A stretch of 64,000 nt of DNA from Lates calcarifer. Lineage: Eukaryota > Chordata > Actinopteri > Centropomidae. The notes below the pieces were generated by a model. That model was not told the DNA's origin. It did no database searches and saw only the letters and a list, made by a program, of their open reading frames with translations. Position numbers and translations under genes: made by a program. Position 1 is the first letter of the stretch. Every line of letters begins with the position of its first letter. Below are positions 12,422-28,300 of the stretch, in pieces. The stretch spans positions 13,787,632-13,851,631 of the forward strand of contig NC_066838.1 in NCBI RefSeq assembly GCF_001640805.2, in the 5' to 3' direction.

Positions 12422-12960
12422 GGCTCAAAAGTTTTACAAATAGCGCCGCTGGTGTAAAGATAAATCGCTAAGGCTGCTTCAGTCTACCTGTCAATATAGT
12501 ACAACCAAATTAAGCTAATACGCCTCATTCGACTGAGGCGGGTTAGCTGAGGCAGTTTGGAAGGCTAACACTCCTCACAATTATCATTTTACTTTCCCAC
12601 GACACGAGCTAACCGTTAGCTGGTTAGCTGAGAATTCGCTAGTTGCCTAGCTAGCACACTATGCTAACTACCCTGCTAGCTAACGTTGTTAGCTACACGG
12701 CTAATTTATGGAAGTGTGTTTAAATTCCGACAGGAGTGCGATAAGTCGCAACCAATGCGTTCGGAAAAACGGCTATCATTTTGAGTAACACCCTAACTCA
12801 TCTCTATATCCTTAACGTCACTTTAAATTGCATATAAACTCGTTGAAGAATAACATCTCCCGCTTCTTCCTCATTCAAAACCACAACATGGCTGAACAGG
12901 ACGCGCTACCATCGCACGCTGTGATTGGCTGACTGCGTGCTGTAATTGTGAGTGCACCAC
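12422..12960 (-). promoter_or_regulatory. senp1: Probable senp1 promoter and 5'UTR
   Basis: The senp1 ATG faces this region. It holds a CCAAT box on the minus strand (12924-12928) inside a CpG-containing stretch. There is no clear TATA box. A run of GCTAA/TTAGC words fills about 12500-12710. The transcription start cannot be fixed from sequence. Confidence 0.45.
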
Positions 12961-13578
12961 ACACTCACTGGTTGATCACAGACTGAGGAGAGCATTTAAT
13001 GTCACGTCACAGCCGCCGGTACTGACTTGGGAGCACAGGTTTATTTCTATCATATGCAGACACCACATGCACGCGAAGAGTTTGGCGCTTGGCCCACTGT
13101 CTCAGTCACTTCCACGCCCCGTGTGTCTGTCACACTTGTTCAAATACAGATACGTGTGGAGGAATTGCCATTTTTGTCTGCGCTGAATTTCCTCATTCAT
13201 TCCTTCTTGAGTATGTTCTCGGGGTTCTTTATCATTCATAATTAGGCATAACAGCCTATTCGAAGTAGTTTTTCCCTTCAGTCTGAAATTGGCAGCAAAA
13301 ATGCAAACCTAGGGGAAAACCTGCTAAGCCGATAGACAAATGCAGCAACGATATATGATGTTTAAACCTATTAATCACGTTATTTTATAGTGTAATTTGT
13401 CCAATAGCCGTCATAAGATACAGTAGGCATGGCATGGTATCATAAGCAGCATATTGGAGGATGAGTGAGGAGCCACAGACAGATTATTGTTATATCACCT
13501 GTCAATATATCACTGAAAATGTACAACTGAAGTTAAGTTCCCAGTTGCCCTGTCCTGCTGAAAATACATACACACACA

Positions 13579-13581
<3 letters not shown>

Positions 13582-13618
<37 letters not shown>
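13582..13618. repeat. (TA)n microsatellite, left block
   Basis: About 18 TA units, separated from a second TA block by a seven-base G/T-rich spacer. Confidence 0.95.
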
Positions 13619-13620
<2 letters not shown>

Positions 13621-13622
13621 TG

Positions 13623-13625
<3 letters not shown>

Positions 13626-13664
<39 letters not shown>
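13626..13664. repeat. (TA)n microsatellite, right block
   Basis: About 19 TA units directly after the spacer ggtggtg. Confidence 0.95.
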
Positions 13665-13666
<2 letters not shown>

Positions 13667-14020
13667 CATCTTAATATATAACTTCTTAAATCAGAAGGAG
13701 TCAGTGAGCGCAGTCATACACATTCACCCTTTAATAATTGAATACAGTAACATCAATACTACAGTGAAATGCTCTTTGTATTACTGCATCAATATAATCA
13801 AATAAAGGTAATCCAAGGCCACTTTATAAGACTTATAGATTTGTTTCAATCTTTAAGTTCACCATTTATCATTTAGCACACACTTTCTGAAATATATCTT
13901 TCTGTCATAAAAAAATAAACTTCAAATGTCATGAAATATAGCATTCAAGCCCCTCCACAAATGCAGGCCTTATCAAAAGTTACAGCAAATCCATGCAAGT
14001 ATGGCACGGTCATGTTTATA

Positions 14021-14026
14021 TTTATT
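14021..14026 (-). terminator. faim2: Poly(A) signal of faim2
   Basis: TTTATT on the plus strand gives AATAAA on the minus strand, 1.0 kb after the faim2 stop codon. It is a candidate only; no other canonical signal was noticed between it and the stop. Confidence 0.5.
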
Positions 14027-15024
14027 TAGCATGTGTCACCACCTCAAACTAATGATAAAAGACCAAAAACTATAATGCCAACAATTAAACTAAATATTTT
14101 TTCATGAAAAAAATAGTCTAAACAATCTTCATTCAAAAGATTTGAGGTTCAAATGCACATATTAGACAAATGACACACCGATAATAAACACTGCAACAAT
14201 GTGAATGCATTGAATGACAGCCTCATAGTTATATGGAGCAGAAATCAACATATTGACCATACAGTGTACAGTGTGTAACAAATCAAGGCAGAGATGAGTA
14301 GCAACATCCCAAATCCAATAAATAACATTTTCAGATTGTCATTCAAAAGACAGAAAAACATGTCACCTACCCTCAGTTCTTGTAATTCACAGTACTGAGA
14401 TGACATTGGATATAACTGAAAACACAGGGAGAGTCTTTAATTCTTTTTTAAAGTTACGTTTGCGCTTTCAGTAACTATATCAACACCCACAGCAACAGTC
14501 CAATGATGGGATGACTGTACTTGGCATAGTAAGGGCTTTTTTTTAGGAGTCATGCATGATGTACTGTTGATCAAATACCCCCTAAAGAGCACTGACATCT
14601 ATTGTTTGCAGGAGATTTTTGATACAAATGCAAGCATGGATATATGACACCCATACAGACACTCACAGAATGTTTTCTCTATGTTAAATGAAGTAAGATC
14701 ACGGATCACTGAATGTTTCTGGCTAGTAAAGCTAATAAGCTAACCCCACAACGTGGTAAGGGTTCCCAAACATGCTGGAGAGGAGGGAGAGGTTACAGAC
14801 ATCTTGGGTGTGAATACTGACATACTGTACGTCTATGTACACTTGTATCTGTACAAGAGATTCACAAAGTATCTGTGACCTTGTCAGTATCAGGCAAAAA
14901 ATAAAGCTGTTTCAATTGGAAGCACTGTCAACACAATCACCAAAATTTAAAAGACTCTTAACATGTCTGTTTATATTTTTCATACTGGTGCATCCCTTGT
15001 CTGTAGGTCAGGAAGGTAGGGTTT
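14027..15024 (-). other. faim2: faim2 3' untranslated region
   Basis: Non-coding sequence between the faim2 stop (15025-15027) and its candidate poly(A) signal. No internal exon is seen. Confidence 0.55.
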
Positions 15025-19573
<4,549 letters not shown>

Positions 19574-19950
19574 GATGGCTGTCTGTCCTCCTGCAGTTGG
19601 CTGTCTTGTTCTGTAAGCCAACCAGTCAGTGGGGCTCTAGTGTCTCCTTTCTTGATATTGTAGTTGCAAAGTCTATGGACTGACCGTTGTGAAAAACAGT
19701 GCTCTTCTTGCTTGCTCAGACTGGATAGTCTGTGACGATATAGTGATGTAATCCCAAAACAACGCAGTTAAGACTCGTGCAGATACCCCTCCCTCACCCA
19801 CAGAGGGATGTTCTAGTAGCATCCAGGTGAAGCTGCGCCATAGAGAAAAGCTGGGACCGTACCACAGCACCAGGAAAAAAAGGGGAGGACGGATGCCTGC
19901 ATGATGCGTGGTGAGGAGAGAGGTCCAGAGAAATCTGGAAATCTGGTCTG

Positions 19951-19986
<36 letters not shown>

Positions 19987-20410
19987 GGAGATGGGGACAA
20001 GAGGGGCTACAATATTTGGAAATTTGAAACATTTACAGCAAGGACTGATGCTTTTTATCAATGTTTTCGGTAAATTTAAATGGTCATCTTGCTTTCTCTT
20101 TACCTGAAGAACAAGTGGCGTTTTTCAGTGAAGGTGAGCAATCTACAGCTGTTTACTTTTAAGTTAAGTTATTAACATGGTACTGGTGCAAAATAGTTTT
20201 TCTACATTTTTAATTAAATCAGAAGAACATTTGGGAGAACATTTCCCCCTTTTAAAGATGTAGTAAATTACAATATCTCATGTTGCACCACTTTGGGATT
20301 ATCTGGAAACCCTATCTGATACAACAGAATGCATATCAAAAACATCAATAAGCTACTTAATAGAAATTCCACTAAAAGAAATAAATATTCATTATAAACA
20401 ATATGAACTT
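19574..20410. other. faim2 5' region and gap to mfsd5
   Basis: The faim2 5'UTR and promoter should lie here, but I see no clear TATA box or transcription start. An A29 homopolymer sits at 19955-19983. No other gene is seen. Confidence 0.5.
19955..19983. repeat. Homopolymer A29
   Basis: Twenty-nine A in a row. I cannot link it to a recognisable retrotransposed copy. Confidence 0.95.
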
Positions 20411-20416
20411 TTTATT
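20411..20416 (-). terminator. mfsd5: Poly(A) signal of mfsd5
   Basis: TTTATT on the plus strand (AATAAA on the gene strand) lies 0.7 kb after the mfsd5 stop. Confidence 0.5.
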
Positions 20417-21115
20417 TAAAAGTGCAAAGAACAGAGACATGTTAAGACAATACAGAGGAAATGTCCTGTAGATGGTGCAGAAAAAGTATTCAAAGTAAAA
20501 GTGACCTACTGTTGGTTGCTCTTTTCAATAACAAATCCTGAAGAAAAACAACAGAAATCAAAAGTACAGTGCAAGAAGTATTGTAGAAACTCAAATTAGA
20601 GACTGGTTTACATGCTAGTAAAAACCTTACTTCTTTGGATATTCATTCAACTGTATAAATGATTATCTTTTCATGGGTTTGTTGAAACTTGAGAGTTACT
20701 CATCCCCATGGGGTAACTGAGAGATTACATTAATTCATCATCTCCCTGTAGGTGAGACAATAACTTATCTGGAATACTTAATGGAATGACACAGGAATTT
20801 TGGGCAGGGCTGACAAAGTTTCCAGCAATTTACTTGACAAAGGACAGTAGATATGACCATGTTCCCAAAGCATCCCTACATAGAAAAGCAACATTAAAAA
20901 AGCAACAATGTAAACATATAATAACTGAAGCTGAATTGTATTTTAATCTACCAAACACCCCTTCTGAGCTTTGATTTTCTTCATTGGTACATTTGGCAAA
21001 GTGCAGACCTCTGACTACTCTGATCAAACACATCAGGTTACTACTTTCAGTCACACAAAACTGGTATAACACATTTCAAACCAGTAAAACATAAATGGAT
21101 ATATGGCCCATCTCT
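20417..21115 (-). other. mfsd5: mfsd5 3' untranslated region
   Basis: AT-rich non-coding sequence between the mfsd5 stop and its candidate poly(A) signal. Confidence 0.55.
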
Positions 21116-22564
21116 TCAAAACATCTCTCCCTCCCCTCTGGTTCCCTCCAGTCTCAGGTCTGTGTCGTTTCTACCCAGGGTGAACAGACTAACGACAGCC
21201 ATCAAAGCTGCCAGCATCATAACAGCACAGCCTCCAAACATGTGCCTAGTACCGCTGCCACCCTCTCCTCCACCGGTTCCTGATACCTCCCCATGGAGGG
21301 CCAGCAGCCCCAGGCAGGCCAGCAGATGCAGAGGCAGGCGGAACCAGGCCAGCACACCAGCCCGCTTCTCCTCTGAGATAACCCTGCCCTGGAGAAAGCT
21401 GACTGCTGGGAAGTAGAGGCCACAGGCCAGCTCCAGCAATAGGAAGGCCAGAAAGGATTCATGAGGTCTAGGCTGACCTGGGGCGGTGGAAAAAGTCAGC
21501 ATGAAGAAAGAGAAGAAAGCCATCAGCACAGCCAGGCAGAGCACATGGCCAGGCTGTAGACGGTAGCGAGTGGAGGTGGCTAAACGGTACAGCAAGGAGC
21601 CTGCCATGCTGGCAGCCATCAGGCAAGAGAACACTATTCCTAAAGGAGGCCCATGAGGGTCCAGTACTGGGGTCCACAGGAAAACAAAAATGTAGAGGAC
21701 ACTTTCAAACAGAGCCTGCACTCCACCCAACAGCATGACTCTCCTGTCTGAAAGCAGGCAGCGCAGCCCTTCATGGCAGCTGCGTGAGAACCTGGCCTTT
21801 GCAGACAAACGGGTCAAACCTCCGTTTGGAGCGCCAAGAAGAGGTGTCTGTTTGTCTCCTTCTGGACCTCCCTCAGCCTCTTCCTTGCCCCAGTCTGTTA
21901 GCACCACCCAGCCACAGCACACAAGGCTGGGGACAGCCAGGAGAAAGGGAGCCACTGGCCCTAGGTGGAGCCACTCAGCCAGCAAGTTAGCCACCAGCCC
22001 TGCTCCAACAGCGAGCCCGTGGTTCCAGGTAGCAGCTTTGGTGAAGGTGCTGGGGATCCACTCCTTGGGAAAATCATGGACGTCGACATGTCGGTGCACA
22101 TACCAGGCTTCAAATGAAGTGGTGAGCAGGGATGTGGACAGGCCCCCCAGGACACGGCCCACAATCAAAACAAAATAGTCTCTGGACAGCTTTGTGAGAC
22201 AACAAGCAGAGTAGGACAGGCAGAAGAGAAGACATGTCTGTCTGCGGCCCAAGGCTTGAGGGAGCCAGCCTGAGAAAGGAGCAAACAGAACACAGGATGC
22301 CAGGCCACACACATATAAGATGGCTATTTGAGATTCCAGGAAGCTGTAGTGGCGGTAAAGTTTGTAGAGGTAAGGACCCTGGAGCCAGTCTGCCCACAAA
22401 GCCAAAAGGTATGCCCGGAGGAATACACTCTGGAAGCGACGGAAGGCTGGGTTGGCTACAGCAGTAGGAGTAGATTGAGGTGGGGTGAGGCGACGTGCTG
22501 TGAGCTCGAGGCCAACACACAGGGCCAGCAGGAAAATTATGGCAAGATATGTTGTCACCAACAT
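21116..22564 (-). CDS. mfsd5: Major facilitator superfamily domain-containing protein 5 (molybdate-anion transporter), complete
   Basis: One uninterrupted coding exon of 482 residues (human MFSD5 about 450). The start MLVTTYLAIIFLLALCVGLEL matches the family's first membrane segment and start. ADWLQGPYLYKLYRHY, QIAILYVCGLAS, CLTKLSRDYFVL and ALFESVLYIFVFLWTPVLDPHG are close to the human protein. About 12 hydrophobic segments fit the MFS fold. The extra length comes mainly from a linker after TDWGKEEAEGGPEGDKQ, where the central cytoplasmic loop lies, and from a Gly-rich insertion before the last segment. MFSD5 is the animal relative of the plant/algal molybdate carrier MOT2, so import of molybdate for molybdenum cofactor is the likely role. 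Its human neighbour is RARG, as here. A 5'UTR exon is placed at 23510. Confidence 0.95.
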   Translation of the reverse strand: MLVTTYLAIIFLLALCVGLELTARRLTPPQSTPTAVANPAFRRFQSVFLRAYLLALWADWLQGPYLYKLYRHYSFLESQIAILYVCGLASCVLFAPFSGWLPQALGRRQTCLLFCLSYSACCLTKLSRDYFVLIVGRVLGGLSTSLLTTSFEAWYVHRHVDVHDFPKEWIPSTFTKAATWNHGLAVGAGLVANLLAEWLHLGPVAPFLLAVPSLVCCGWVVLTDWGKEEAEGGPEGDKQTPLLGAPNGGLTRLSAKARFSRSCHEGLRCLLSDRRVMLLGGVQALFESVLYIFVFLWTPVLDPHGPPLGIVFSCLMAASMAGSLLYRLATSTRYRLQPGHVLCLAVLMAFFSFFMLTFSTAPGQPRPHESFLAFLLLELACGLYFPAVSFLQGRVISEEKRAGVLAWFRLPLHLLACLGLLALHGEVSGTGGGEGGSGTRHMFGGCAVMMLAALMAVVSLFTLGRNDTDLRLEGTRGEGEMF

Positions 22565-22645
22565 GGTGTGATAAACTGCACCCAGTTGAGGTCAAACCTG
22601 AGGTCTTGGGACGTTTTCAGCTCTCTTCTCTCTGTTTCTCAGCAC
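22565..22645 (-). other. mfsd5: mfsd5 5'UTR part of exon 2
   Basis: A good acceptor (tctctccacag on the minus strand) ends just above 22645 and leads straight to the ATG, so the coding exon probably starts here. Confidence 0.5.
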
Positions 22646-23509
22646 CTGTGGAGAGACGAGGTGAATAAGAAGTATATGTGGTCAGCTTTAGCTTCTGATT
22701 CACAGCTTCCAACTCAGTAGATTACAGGAAGACTATTTAGACATTCTAGATCAAACCTTAACCCTTTTTCATATTTGTGAAACATTTATTTTATTTGTTG
22801 AAGCCAAAAGAAAAAGTCAATTTCACAGTTTTCCCTCATTCAGACAACACCAGACCAGGTCTAGAGCAGAAAAACTGTGTGCAAGTCGGATGGATACATA
22901 TAGAGCTGCATAATCCTTGAATGATCAGATTTATTAAATATAAAACATAATGTGATGGAAAAAAAAGTCCCAGTGAGCAGTCTGTCCTGTCACAAAGAAA
23001 ACCATTATACAGAGTAATGCCAGCTGGCAGGAATGATTCCCACTATACTATTCTTTGGACTAGTCTAACCCAGAGACAAGTTTAAGTGGTTTTTTATATA
23101 GACCTTGTCTGTTTAAGAATACTTAACTTTTCCCTTAATTTCCGGAAGCGTCGTGGGAGAGCAGCGTTTACGTACCCACTGAATAATTTAGTTGGTGGCT
23201 CGACTAGTTATTTTGTCGGTAACTTAGCTAATAAGGTCAACTTCTGTAAATTTGGTCACTCAACAAAACCGCATCACCTCGCTATGGCAGTATAACATTT
23301 ATTTTGCGTGCATTAATACTGATTAGTGACCTATACTTTGACTTTAACACGTATCTAATTGCTAGCTCTCAGTTGCACCTACATTATATTGTTATTTAGC
23401 TAACGCTAGCCTACAAGCTAACCTGCTACTGAGATGAAATCGTTCTAATTTGTGCCACCAACCTGATTGTTTTTTACTATACTGTCTCTTACTTCATGAG
23501 ATATCTTAC
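22646..23509 (-). other. mfsd5: mfsd5 5'UTR intron
   Basis: Non-coding stretch between the inferred acceptor at 22645/22646 and the donor GTAAGA at 23504-23509. TTAGC/GCTAA words are frequent at 23220-23430. No exon is seen. Confidence 0.45.
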
Positions 23510-23640
23510 CGTGTCGTTTGACAGCGGTCCCATAGTAATGATACGACGTAGAAGATGATAACATTAAACTTAACCAGCTAAGTGATACTGGGGGATGCGG
23601 CTAGGCAAGTGTGTAACTAGCAAACACTTCCGGGTTCCGG
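23510..23640 (-). promoter_or_regulatory. mfsd5: mfsd5 non-coding exon 1 and promoter
   Basis: On the minus strand a strong donor (ACG/GTAAGATA) ends a short stretch just inside an ETS-type element: ACTTCCGG at 23626-23633 on the plus strand, CCGGAAGT on the gene strand. A second CCGGAA follows within ten bases. ETS sites at the transcription start are typical of housekeeping genes. The exact start is unknown. Confidence 0.5.
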
Positions 23641-25392
23641 CATCTGCTACTTCACCACAAGGTGGCATTCCTACTGTGTTTTTGCACTACCGGGGGTAGG
23701 AGAAAGATGTTCCATGTTTACGAAGATCCAGTAACTCGGGTTCTCTCAGGGGAACAGTCAAGTCTAAAGGTTGGATTTTATTTATTTACTAGTAGTTCGT
23801 TATTTGAGGCAAGTATGCGGTGGTTTTTCCGTGGTATTCTGATTAAATCGACATACAGACTCCAAAAATGTACTGGTGCGTACAACATAATATAGTAGGA
23901 ATGAACTTTGTAGTTGTACGCTGTCTGACTTTAAGAGACACAGATTGCAAACACCTGTTAAATAATATCAATGAATGTGTCAGTTGTACAAGTCGTTTTA
24001 CACGTGCACACAGGCCTAACTACACTGCACCTCCTCTTCTACATTTTGCCTAAATGGACACCAAAGAACGACACACAAGCAGAGTAATAACATAATTCGA
24101 ACTTTATATCATTATATCATTTCTATTTAGGAAGAAAGATTTACAAAATGTACAAGATGTGCTCAATCAGCCATAATCAAACAAGCAAACAGTGAGAAGA
24201 CCAATCAAATACGATCTCTCACCCAAAAATATCTCTTGTGTTTGTATGACAAACATTGGGGGGCAGAGGAAGGGTGCATGTGGAGTGAGTGCTGGTGATT
24301 TCAGGGATTATGCTGGTTGGTTACATCGCAGGAAGTGTGTCTAAAGCATCTGAGAATCGCTACTACATAATCTCCCATGAAGAGCCCCCCTGGCATAGCC
24401 AAACCCCCACCTAGTACAGGAAGGTCAGTACATTCTTCTTTACACCGAACTCATCTGTCCGATCCATTATATATATCATTTCAGTCATTGATACATAGAC
24501 ATTGGGGTAAAACAATATTTACAGCAACAAAGGAACAACAAAAACCCAACATGCATGGAGCATCTCTATATCTCCAGAGGTGATACAATATACGCAGACA
24601 CAATGTTTTTGTGAAATCATATAAAATGCCATTGACTAATGAAGTTGGCATATTCAAATCCAAGGTGTGCCAAATGAAATCTGGAAGATTAGTCAAAAAT
24701 AGCAAGAGACAGAATGCACCCCATTGTGTGCAAGTGACACATCAAATTAGTGGTCTCATTCCAGTGGTAATGCAGGTGGCATGTTTGTGAAACAGTGATA
24801 CACAATTACCTTAATACTTTAGATTTCTCTATGTATTATGTACAGGTTCCCTTTCTCTTAAACACAAACTGACACAGAGTCAATCATTACTAATGGTCCC
24901 TAAGTAATAACTGTTTAGATCTATGATATCCGTCTTTCAGCTGCTGCTTAGTGATGACCTGTTGATACTGTACGACTTGAGGAATAAACAGAAGTGAACT
25001 GGCTTTTATTCTTAAATACACTGGATATAATGAGCAAACGCACAAAATGATCTGTCCAAAAGGGTAATAGTAACTCTATACAATTATTATTTTTATTTTT
25101 TTACTGGAACAATGTCTTTCAAGAGGTGATGAGGTTTATGTGTATACATGACTTTGTATGTGCATGTTTATTTGTCCCAACAGATTGCATGAAGATCAAT
25201 GGTGAATCAAAAATATATTCACCACTGCCCTCATTTATCCTTTTGAAAAACACTCCTCAGATTGCAAAATGTTCCTCAAGTTTGAAGGAAGTCGTGCCCT
25301 TGGAAGATAATATGTGTGTGTATGCGTGCGTGTGGTGTACTGTATATGTTTGTGTGAAACAGTCTTGTGTGCTCTGTGAACAAGTGGCCCGC
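23641..25392 (-). other. Gap between mfsd5 and nr1d4, including the nr1d4 3'UTR
   Basis: Non-coding. AATAAA signals on the minus strand lie at 25092-25097 and 25005-25010, so the nr1d4 3'UTR may be only about 0.3-0.4 kb. A longer transcript to about 24100 is possible. No other gene is seen. Confidence 0.5.
25005..25010 (-). terminator. Candidate poly(A) signal of nr1d4
   Basis: TTTATT on the plus strand (AATAAA on the gene strand), 383 bases after the nr1d4 stop. A second candidate is at 25092-25097. Which is used cannot be told. Confidence 0.4.
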
Positions 25393-28300
25393 TCAAGGGT
25401 CGATGCGAAAGGCCAACAGTTTGTCTGAGTGCAGATTGTTGAGGGTGCGCAGGTCCGGCAGGCGCAGGAGGAGTTTCGGGAAGAGGGCGGTGTCATCTGG
25501 ACGACGTCGGGTGATGAGTGACCGTAGGGCGCGAATCAGACCCTCCTGGAGTTGCTCCACAGCCCACATGTCTGAGATGCCAGAACGGTCTGAGGAGTAC
25601 AGAGGATACCAGTGTGAGTATTTGACAGACACAGTTAATACGTTATTATAGTTCATTTAAGTGTCGCAGTTTCCACAGTTTTCCCACTCATTAAGTAAAC
25701 TGTGCCCCTCTCTCACCTGCAGAGACCAGCACCACAGCCATGAAGAGAGCCATTTCATCAGGCTCTAGTCCCAGGGAGCCCAACTTCTCACTGAACTCAA
25801 ACATTGCATCCAGCAGGGAGCCCATGCCCAAAGCCCGCAGGGTAGACAGAGGGTAAGTTTGGCCATTTAGGAAGGTCACCGTGCGCTCCCCAGCATTGAA
25901 CAAAGTGCAGAACCTCACCATTAGAACCTAAACACACAAGTAACAGAAGGGAAAAACAGGGACACAAAGATATGGTTGAGACAAAAATATACACCAATAA
26001 TACATTTGGACTCATAAAGAAAGGATCAAAAATTTTGTATTTAATCAAAAGTTATATTAATCATTTGAAATGTGCGTCACTACCTGGAAAGTGCCTGATT
26101 TGAGCAGCATGACCTGGTCTTGTTGGCTAAGCCCTTGAAATCCTGGGATGCCCTTGGCAAACTCTACCACCTCCTTGACGGCAGGAGTGAAACACTGAGA
26201 GAAGGATTCCCAAATCTCCTGACTGGTACGCTCTGCCCCTGATACAGGGCACGCATTGAGAGGACAGGCCTTAAAGAAAGAAAAAAGTCAAAGAAAGAAT
26301 GAGAAATCATTGGTCGAACAGAACATAATACAGGAGTCGTAACATAATTCAGCATGTTTCCTGCACTTACCAGTACTTTAGCTCCTGGAGCTAATTTCCA
26401 TGGGCAGGAGGGCTGATTTGTGGCACTTCCTGCATTACGAAACCTGTTATTATTGGCAGAGCTGCCCCTCTGAGGTGTTGTGCTGTTAGATGGGTCATGG
26501 TTCTGATTAGTTGACACTAAGTAGGTGTAGCGATTGTTGTCCACATTGTGGAATGTAGGTTGGTTGTCATTAGGGGCCGCTGGGCATAGTGTGGCAGGGG
26601 CAGCAGGGCAAGACTGATAACTCTGGGCAGAGATGGGGTGAGATGAAACTTGGGGAAAACTGGCATCCTGAGAAAAGGGACACGTATTGTTGTTGTTGGT
26701 GGTGGTGATGTTCGCCCTCTTGGCTACTTTATCCTGGCTGCTGCTGTTGCTGCTGGTGAAGATGTCACGGTAGGCTCTGGAGATGGCCCCAATGGCCTCT
26801 TTTGAGGTGCCATCTTCGGGGCTGGGGGGAGCATCCCTCACAGAAGGGTCCATGTCCATGGCAGCTGACTCATTTAGGCTGTTCATGTAGCTCTGCATCT
26901 CATCCAGAAGTCGCTGCTTCTCTCTCTTAGGGATGCGGCCAAAACGCACAGCTAGGGAAGACACAAACAGTGTGGACAGATGAGCCTCCAGTTGTTGTGA
27001 CAACATGGAGATTTACACTGAACAAGTTTTGTGATCTATTTTTTTTTAGCCTTTTTAAATAAAGAGGCAGGTGCCTTCTGCCTATATAGTAGTACAATTT
27101 AGGAAACACAGAACAGTTAGAGCAACTTATACTGGCTGTAAATTAAAGCTTACCATTGTTAAACACTTAACTATTACATCTCCTCATACACATGTACACA
27201 TCAAAAGCACAACCAACTACAGTTTCGAATGATTTGAAGGAGAATCACGTAAGTTGTGAGATGAAAACTTCCCTCACCCATATCCCCCATCCCCCTTCCC
27301 ACAGTAACCATCAGCTGGAGAGGCTATTTATAGACCCCCTGCTACCATCTGCCTCATCCTCTCCTCCATCCACCCCTGTCTCCTTCCCTCTCCCGGCTCC
27401 CTCCCTCCATTTGTAAGTAGGGCAGTGGGGCAACGTGAGCGTGATGTCACTGGCACTCAAAATTTGAGAGGGAGAAGGATAAGAGGTGGGCTCGAAGCGC
27501 ATAAATGAGTTGAGGAGACAGTAGTGAGTAACTGAAGAGGACTGACGTGACAGACAGTGATGCATTGAAAGTGAGAGTGTGTGTCTGCGTTTGTGGGAGG
27601 GGTGTGTGTGTGCATGCAAGTTGGAGTTAGATGAAGCAGAAAAGTTGGGCTGGTACAGCTTCAAAGACTTTTGCAAGTGTGGCATACCTGATTTTTTTTT
27701 CCCAAGTGTAGCAAAAGATTTGTACGGCAGCATAATATTTGTAAAACTGTACTGTTACTCCCATGTGATAAACATAAGCAATTCACATTATACATCATCT
27801 TGGATCAAGTCAGACGATTTACTTGGCCCAGTAATATGCACAGTAGATATAGCTATGTTTACCAAATATACAGTAATCTGTTCACTGCCTGCAGGGTTCT
27901 TTCATGAGGATGAGGCAAGTAACATAGCATGAGATTAATCCCTTTCATCATGGTTAAAAAGAGGCAAATGCGGACTAATGAGCTGTTGCTCTAAAAATAT
28001 TGCTCTGGTTAGAGGAAGAAAAGTGTGCCATCATGCCAACGGACTTAAATATTTGCCTATATTGTAGAGCCAAAGTTGCACAGCTGCCTGGTGTGAAATC
28101 AGGGTGTACTATTTATTGTGGGCTGCAGGCAGTTGCGTGCGGTTTTCCTGTTTTTGTAATGGTTGAAACAGAGCAAAAAGGGGTTTCTAGGTTGTGGTCC
28201 TTAACGCTTTCGAAAATCTCCTCTGTGAGGGTCGACCTGACTGTTTGTTCTCTAACTGAGTCGCATTTTGCCACCCTATTTTCTCCGTGCACCAGAAGTG

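Larger units (their letters stand above)
12961..14020. other. Intergenic DNA between senp1 promoter and faim2 3' end
   Basis: AT-rich sequence with two TA microsatellites. I see no exon, tRNA or other gene. Confidence 0.6.

Noticed and set aside
12886..12932. Plus-strand ATG in good context (acaacATGGCTGAAC) above senp1, as a divergent gene
   Set aside because: The frame stops after 14 codons and no donor or following exon is seen.
21735..22720. Plus-strand frames of 130-147 codons opposite mfsd5
   Set aside because: They are antisense shadows of a GC-rich single-exon gene; no family resemblance.
26927..27733. Open frames of up to 140 codons in the nr1d4 intron next to exon 5
   Set aside because: No splice context or recognisable domain; only the part that continues [13 protein letters not shown] below 26951 is real exon.
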